64,000 bases of DNA. Origin: VXRD01 sp965232265. Lineage in GTDB: Bacteria; Latescibacterota; UBA2968. This document shows positions 60,059-64,000 of this stretch, piece by piece. The notes below the pieces were generated by a model that saw only the letters and a program-made list of their open reading frames with translations, was not told where the DNA came from and made no database searches. A program made the translations under genes and the position numbers. Each line of letters opens with the position of its first letter. Within the stretch, counting starts at the first letter, position 1. Location: positions 1,178,001 to 1,242,000 of the forward strand of contig CBDDPH010000002.1 of the NCBI GenBank assembly GCA_965232265.1, read 5' to 3'.

Positions 60059-61924
60059 TTACTGGTTATTGTCCGCGATCAATTCATCGGTGGATTTTGG
60101 CGCCGCGTGTTCGAAATAGGCTTCGAGCGTTTTTTGTGCAATAGGCGCGGCAACGCGGCCTCCCGAACCGCCGTTTTCAACAATTACGGCAATGGCAATG
60201 CGCGGGTTTTCTGCCGGTGCATAAGCGACAAACCAGGCGTGGTCTTCACCGTGGGAATTTTGTGCGGTACCCGTTTTCCCCGCGACGACAATATTGGGTA
60301 AACGGGCGCGATGCCCCGTGCCGCCCGGGCTGTTGACCACATCTATCATTATACTTTGCACTGTTTTAATCACCTCTTTCGAGATCGGCAGAGGTGTGGT
60401 TTCTCCCTTTGTACCTTTGATTATCTGCGGGGTGGGTAACTGGCCGGTTGCCAGCGCGCTTGTATAGCGCGCCACCTGAAGGGGCGTTGCGAGAAGTTCC
60501 CCTTGTCCAATGGTCAAGTTGAACATATAGCCACCAGTCCAGAAGCCGTACCTCTGTTTGTAATAGGCTCGGTTGGGCAACAGACCGCGTGCTTCACCAT
60601 CGCCTTCCGAAGCGATGTCGATATTTGTCAATTCACCAAAACCGAACATAGCGGCATACCGATGCCAGTCTTCAATGCCCACTTTGAGGCCGAGTTGATA
60701 AAAGAATACGTCACACGATTTTACGAGTGCTTGCCGCAGGTTGATAGTTCCACAACCTCTTTTGTTGTGACATCTAAATCGGCGATCACCGTAAAACAGG
60801 CCTCCTGTGCATGGTCTCAAGGGATATTCATCGGCTTTGAGTATGCCCATGTCCAAAGCGGCAACCGATGTGACCATCTTGAAGACCGAAGCGGGTGGAT
60901 ATTCGCCCTTAAGACTGCGGTTGAGCAAGGGGTTGGATGGGGCTATTTGCAAGCGTTGCCAGGCTTTGGGGTCCCGGATAGATCGCGGATGAAAACCGGG
61001 TTTGCTGACCATGGCTATAATTTCGCCGGACTGTGGATGCATGGCAATCAGGCTGCCGCGCATGCTATCTGCAAAGGCGCGTTCGGCGGCATGCTGTACG
61101 CGCCAGTCGAGCGCGAGCCACAGATCTTCACCAGAAATGGGAGGGTCTGTTTTTTCGGGGAAAATACCCACCTCGCGTCCCTTTGCATTTACTTCGATGT
61201 ATCGGACACCTTTATGACCCCGCATCCGGTCTTCAAATATGCGCTCAATACCGCGTTTTCCAATCTGATCGTCGTAGCTATATCCCCGCGTTTTCAGGTG
61301 GGTATATTGAGATGCGTTGATAAGCCCGACATAGCCCAAAATATGGGGGGCTAAGACCAGGGGGTTACTGGCGTTGTGCTGCGCGTGCAAAAACTCGGTG
61401 GATATCACCGAGAGTGTGTCAAAGATGGGATAGCTCCTGCGGAGTTCGATTTGAATTTCTACACCTGGAAAGTCATAGCGGTTTTCTTCGATAATGGAAA
61501 TGGCTTCAAACCCCACATCGCGCTTGAGTTTGACTGGGTCGTAAAAATACCGGTTGTGCAGTTGCAATTTTTTTTTAATTGTTTCACAGGGCAGATCCAC
61601 AATTTGCCCGAGGCGTTCGAGAAGCCCATTGCATTTGTCTTCTTCAATATTTGCCAAAAAGCGAGGGGGAATGACCGAAATGTTATAAGACGGTCTGTTA
61701 TCGACCAAAATGATACCGTTGCGGTCGCGGATCAGCCCGCGATTGGCCTGGATGATGACGGGCTGCATGGTATTCTTTTCAGATTTGATGCGATACTGTT
61801 CCCCTTCGGCAATCTGCAACATATAGAGGCGAATGCCCAATATGGCAAAGAGGAATGCGACAACGCCAAAAAGAAAGCGGGCGCGACACTCTCGAATGCC
61901 GTTATGTGTGAAGTCATTCTGCAT
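60059..61924 (-). CDS. mrdA: Penicillin-binding protein 2 (transpeptidase)
   Basis: 621 residues from the ATG at 61924, which overlaps the mreD stop by 11 bases. N-terminal helix (about 16-37), dimerisation domain with NRGLIRDRNG, and transpeptidase motifs SVFK (Ser 346), SCD (403-405) and KTG (550-552). Elongation-specific cross-linking partner of RodA. No SD; coupled to mreD. Confidence 0.95.
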   Translation of the reverse strand: MQNDFTHNGIRECRARFLFGVVAFLFAILGIRLYMLQIAEGEQYRIKSEKNTMQPVIIQANRGLIRDRNGIILVDNRPSYNISVIPPRFLANIEEDKCNGLLERLGQIVDLPCETIKKKLQLHNRYFYDPVKLKRDVGFEAISIIEENRYDFPGVEIQIELRRSYPIFDTLSVISTEFLHAQHNASNPLVLAPHILGYVGLINASQYTHLKTRGYSYDDQIGKRGIERIFEDRMRGHKGVRYIEVNAKGREVGIFPEKTDPPISGEDLWLALDWRVQHAAERAFADSMRGSLIAMHPQSGEIIAMVSKPGFHPRSIRDPKAWQRLQIAPSNPLLNRSLKGEYPPASVFKMVTSVAALDMGILKADEYPLRPCTGGLFYGDRRFRCHNKRGCGTINLRQALVKSCDVFFYQLGLKVGIEDWHRYAAMFGFGELTNIDIASEGDGEARGLLPNRAYYKQRYGFWTGGYMFNLTIGQGELLATPLQVARYTSALATGQLPTPQIIKGTKGETTPLPISKEVIKTVQSIMIDVVNSPGGTGHRARLPNIVVAGKTGTAQNSHGEDHAWFVAYAPAENPRIAIAVIVENGGSGGRVAAPIAQKTLEAYFEHAAPKSTDELIADNNQ

Positions 61925-62393
61925 GGGATTCAATATTGAAAAGTGAGAAATGGGTAAAAACAGATGACAATGCCGTGCCCAACGCGGCTGTGTAAAGGCC
62001 TGTACCCAATCCGACGCTCAAAATTTTGAACGGTTGCGAAAGAAAAAAAAAGAAAATAATATCATGTAAAAGTGTTGCTAAAAATAAAATAGTGGCTTGT
62101 GCTCGTAGAGCTTCTGTGGCGATACTCACACGGCTATGACCTGCGAAAAAACCAATCAGGCTATTGCCGAGGGCATTGACACCCAAAAGCGTGCTGGGGT
62201 CGTATATGTCGATGAGCAGTCCCGATATAAAACCCAGTGCTGTCGCTTCGATTTGTCCTCGGGTAAAGGCAATCAAAACCAGTATGATGATGACGATGTC
62301 CGGCGCGATGCCGTAAATGGCGAGGCTATTGACCCAAGATGCCTGGAGAAGCAGTGCCAGGAGAATGAGCAAAATATTGCGGGCGATAATCAT
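61914..62393 (-). CDS. mreD: Rod shape-determining protein MreD
   Basis: 159 residues, about five hydrophobic helices. ILLALLLQASWVNSLAIYGIAPDIVIIILV and the FISGLLIDIYDPSTLLGVNAL segment match MreD. Part of the elongasome membrane complex. Gene order mreD-PBP2-rodA is classical, but no mreB or mreC precedes it here: a lytic transglycosylase gene ends 87 bases upstream instead. Confidence 0.9.
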   Translation of the reverse strand: MIIARNILLILLALLLQASWVNSLAIYGIAPDIVIIILVLIAFTRGQIEATALGFISGLLIDIYDPSTLLGVNALGNSLIGFFAGHSRVSIATEALRAQATILFLATLLHDIIFFFFLSQPFKILSVGLGTGLYTAALGTALSSVFTHFSLFNIESHAE

Positions 62394-62480
62394 TGGGTAG
62401 GGAGCGGGTTTGAAGCGATGTACATCCCGTTCAGCCCGCCATGGCGGAAAGCTGACCGTAAGGATGGGTTGATGGTTTTA

Positions 62481-64000
62481 TTAATCGGCAATTTCTCGGA
62501 CGCGAATACGAGTGCCGGGCCGCAAGCGCGATGGACTTCGAATGTCATTCCAAGATTGTAGGGCTGCAACACTGGTATCAAAGGCGCGTGCAATGCTCCA
62601 CAGGGTATCGCCCGTGCGTACTGTATAAAGAATGGTAGATTCCGGTGTTCCATCTTTGGGGACCCACAGTGTGAGGCGGTCACCCGGGTGAATGGGATGA
62701 TTGGCATTCAGATTATTCCACGCGCGCAGGTGTGAGACCGTGATGCCTTTTCGTTTGGCAATGCCCCACAGGGTATCACCTGTACGCACCGTGACATTGA
62801 TCTGTCGATAGTGTTTGGGGTCGGGATTGTGGCTAATATTTTTTGTTTGCCGTGCTGGGCGCGTCTGTGCTGCCGCAGACAGGCGTTGGGCATGGGGATA
62901 CATTGGAATGCTGAGTGTCTGGCCGATTTGCAGGCGACGAGGGTTGGTAATGCCATTGGCTGCTTGCAGGTCGGCTGACGACACCCCCACGCGGGATGCG
63001 ATACCCGATAGGGTATCGCCGCGTTTGACCACATAGTCGATGAGTTGGATTTTTTTACTTTCTGGTATTTGCGCGTAATTGGCTCTGAATTTCGCGCCCG
63101 TTCCTTTTGGCACGCGCAAAGTATAGGCGTTTTGCCGCATGGCGGGCGGTGTATATGGGCGGCGCAGTTCGGGGTTGAGGTGTCTCAGATAGGTGTAAGT
63201 CGTGCCCGCACATTCCGCTGCCAAACGCAGGTTCACGGGTTCTGTTACGGTGACTTTGTCATAAGACATGGGGGGTTGAAAGACGACATCTTTAAAGCCA
63301 AAAAAAGCGGGATCTTTGGCGATGATGACCATGGCCATAAACTTGGGGACGTGATTGCGGGTTTCTCTGGGCAGCGCGTCAATTTTCCAAAAGTCTCGGG
63401 TTTTAGATCTTGCAATGGCGCGGTCCATCCGGCCCTGTCCACAGTTGTAGGCCGCGACAACCAGGCGCCAATCTCCAAAGTAGGTGTATAGATGCGTGAG
63501 ATGTCGCGCAGCAGCATGGGTGGATTTTTCGGGGTTCATGCGATCGTCGATATAGGTGTTGCGCCGCAGGCCATAGAGCAAGCCCGTGCGGTACATAAAT
63601 TGCCACATGCCCAGGGCATAAACGCGCGAGAGCGCGCGGGGATTAAATCCGCTTTCGATCATGGCTTTGTACGCGAGGTCCAAAGGCAGGCCCTGTTCGC
63701 GGAAAACGGTCTGGATCATGGGCAAATAGGCAGTGGAGCGAGACAGACTGCGTTCAAAAAAATCGCGCTTTACCGTGCGGAAATACTGGATATAACCTAT
63801 GACCTCGGGCGTGAGATCAATCGGTATATCCGCTTGCCCCGCCAGCACTCTTATTTTGAGTTCCCGGTAGTGCGGATGATGCAACAGGTCGGCGACCACA
63901 GATTCGGGAAGGGCATTGAGCAGGGCTGCCAGTGGTTCGTGCGGCGGTATGGGCACACGGGGCAAAATCGCGTGATAGCGTTCGAGTGTGAAACGCATCA
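62481..64000 (-). CDS. MltD-like lytic transglycosylase with three LysM domains (5' end cut by window)
   Basis: At least 505 residues; the frame is open at the right edge and no signal peptide is visible, so the N-terminus is missing. SLT domain: KAMIESGFNPRALSRVYALG with catalytic Glu (about 115), WQFMYRTG, and VVAAYNCGQGRM. Then three LysM modules (about 323-366, 401-444, 458-501), each with DYVVKRGDTLSGIA-type cores, binding peptidoglycan. Cleaves glycan strands to 1,6-anhydro ends. Next to the elongation genes. Confidence 0.93.
   Translation of the reverse strand, partial: MRFTLERYHAILPRVPIPPHEPLAALLNALPESVVADLLHHPHYRELKIRVLAGQADIPIDLTPEVIGYIQYFRTVKRDFFERSLSRSTAYLPMIQTVFREQGLPLDLAYKAMIESGFNPRALSRVYALGMWQFMYRTGLLYGLRRNTYIDDRMNPEKSTHAAARHLTHLYTYFGDWRLVVAAYNCGQGRMDRAIARSKTRDFWKIDALPRETRNHVPKFMAMVIIAKDPAFFGFKDVVFQPPMSYDKVTVTEPVNLRLAAECAGTTYTYLRHLNPELRRPYTPPAMRQNAYTLRVPKGTGAKFRANYAQIPESKKIQLIDYVVKRGDTLSGIASRVGVSSADLQAANGITNPRRLQIGQTLSIPMYPHAQRLSAAAQTRPARQTKNISHNPDPKHYRQINVTVRTGDTLWGIAKRKGITVSHLRAWNNLNANHPIHPGDRLTLWVPKDGTPESTILYTVRTGDTLWSIARAFDTSVAALQSWNDIRSPSRLRPGTRIRVREIAD

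Noticed and set aside
1..64000. tRNA, rRNA and insertion-sequence genes
   Set aside because: No cloverleaf with a matching T-arm, no rRNA stretch and no transposase was recognised on either strand.

Overview
The window is about 64 kb of chromosome from a Gram-negative (diderm), probably aerobic, rod-shaped bacterium. Evidence: lytic transglycosylase, MreD, PBP2 and RodA; MurD, a MurC/Mpl-type ligase and LD-carboxypeptidase; superoxide dismutase with peroxiredoxin. A GWxTD-domain protein, a MoxR/DUF4175/DUF4159/TPR cluster and the general protein style point to the FCB superphylum and its uncultured neighbours (Latescibacterota- or Poribacteria-like). This placement is an inference from gene content only. 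No rRNA or tRNA gene was found.

Left part (1-19,300, almost all minus strand): dusA, a plant-peroxisome-type hydroxypyruvate reductase, a small DUF1902 protein, a fused indolepyruvate:ferredoxin oxidoreductase and a GWxTD protein; then queG-miaB-lipA, coupled by 4-base overlaps; rny followed by an IscU-like protein lacking two ligand cysteines; a sod-peroxiredoxin-A-type Fe-S carrier operon with clear promoter and terminator; and ygfZ-folB-folK-deoxynucleoside kinase-panB-panC behind a strong promoter. Middle (19,300-37,500): quinone oxidoreductase, Nudix hydrolase, a small primary-type sigma factor converging on murD with a 19-base overlap, the MoxR/secreted protein/TPR/DUF4175/DUF4159 cluster, YkgJ and DUF4432 proteins, a murein-recycling pair (Mur ligase plus LdcA), an AsmA-like protein, a retropepsin-like protease and a 37-residue membrane protein.

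Region 37,555-52,010 is a type I-B CRISPR-Cas island: about 49 repeats of 37 bp transcribed leftwards, a leader, cas4-cas2-cas1, a 277-base gap, then cas6b-cas3-cas5-cas7-cas8b, with a DUF3800 protein and a WYL regulator upstream. The island holds the most unusual signals. (i) Two degenerate CRISPR-repeat copies flank a 22-base pseudo-spacer just upstream of cas8b. (ii) An apparent small-RNA gene with near-consensus promoter and terminator lies between cas1 and cas6, on the opposite strand. (iii) A fossil of a second cas1 start with its own Shine-Dalgarno lies directly behind cas6, suggesting the cas1-2-4 block was exchanged. (iv) Short spacers and damaged repeats are confined to the leader-proximal half of the array. 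(v) A three-way-junction palindrome lies upstream of cas8b, and its mismatches become G.U pairs only in RNA of the cas sense.

Right part (52,010-64,000): a structured 390-base intergenic region with a possible pseudoknot RNA, a conserved small protein, a RecB/Cas4-like nuclease coupled to aroA (apparently leaderless), dnaE, and the cell-shape group rodA-PBP2-mreD behind a LysM lytic transglycosylase. Short dispersed palindromes and tandem intergenic repeats occur throughout the chromosomal part.
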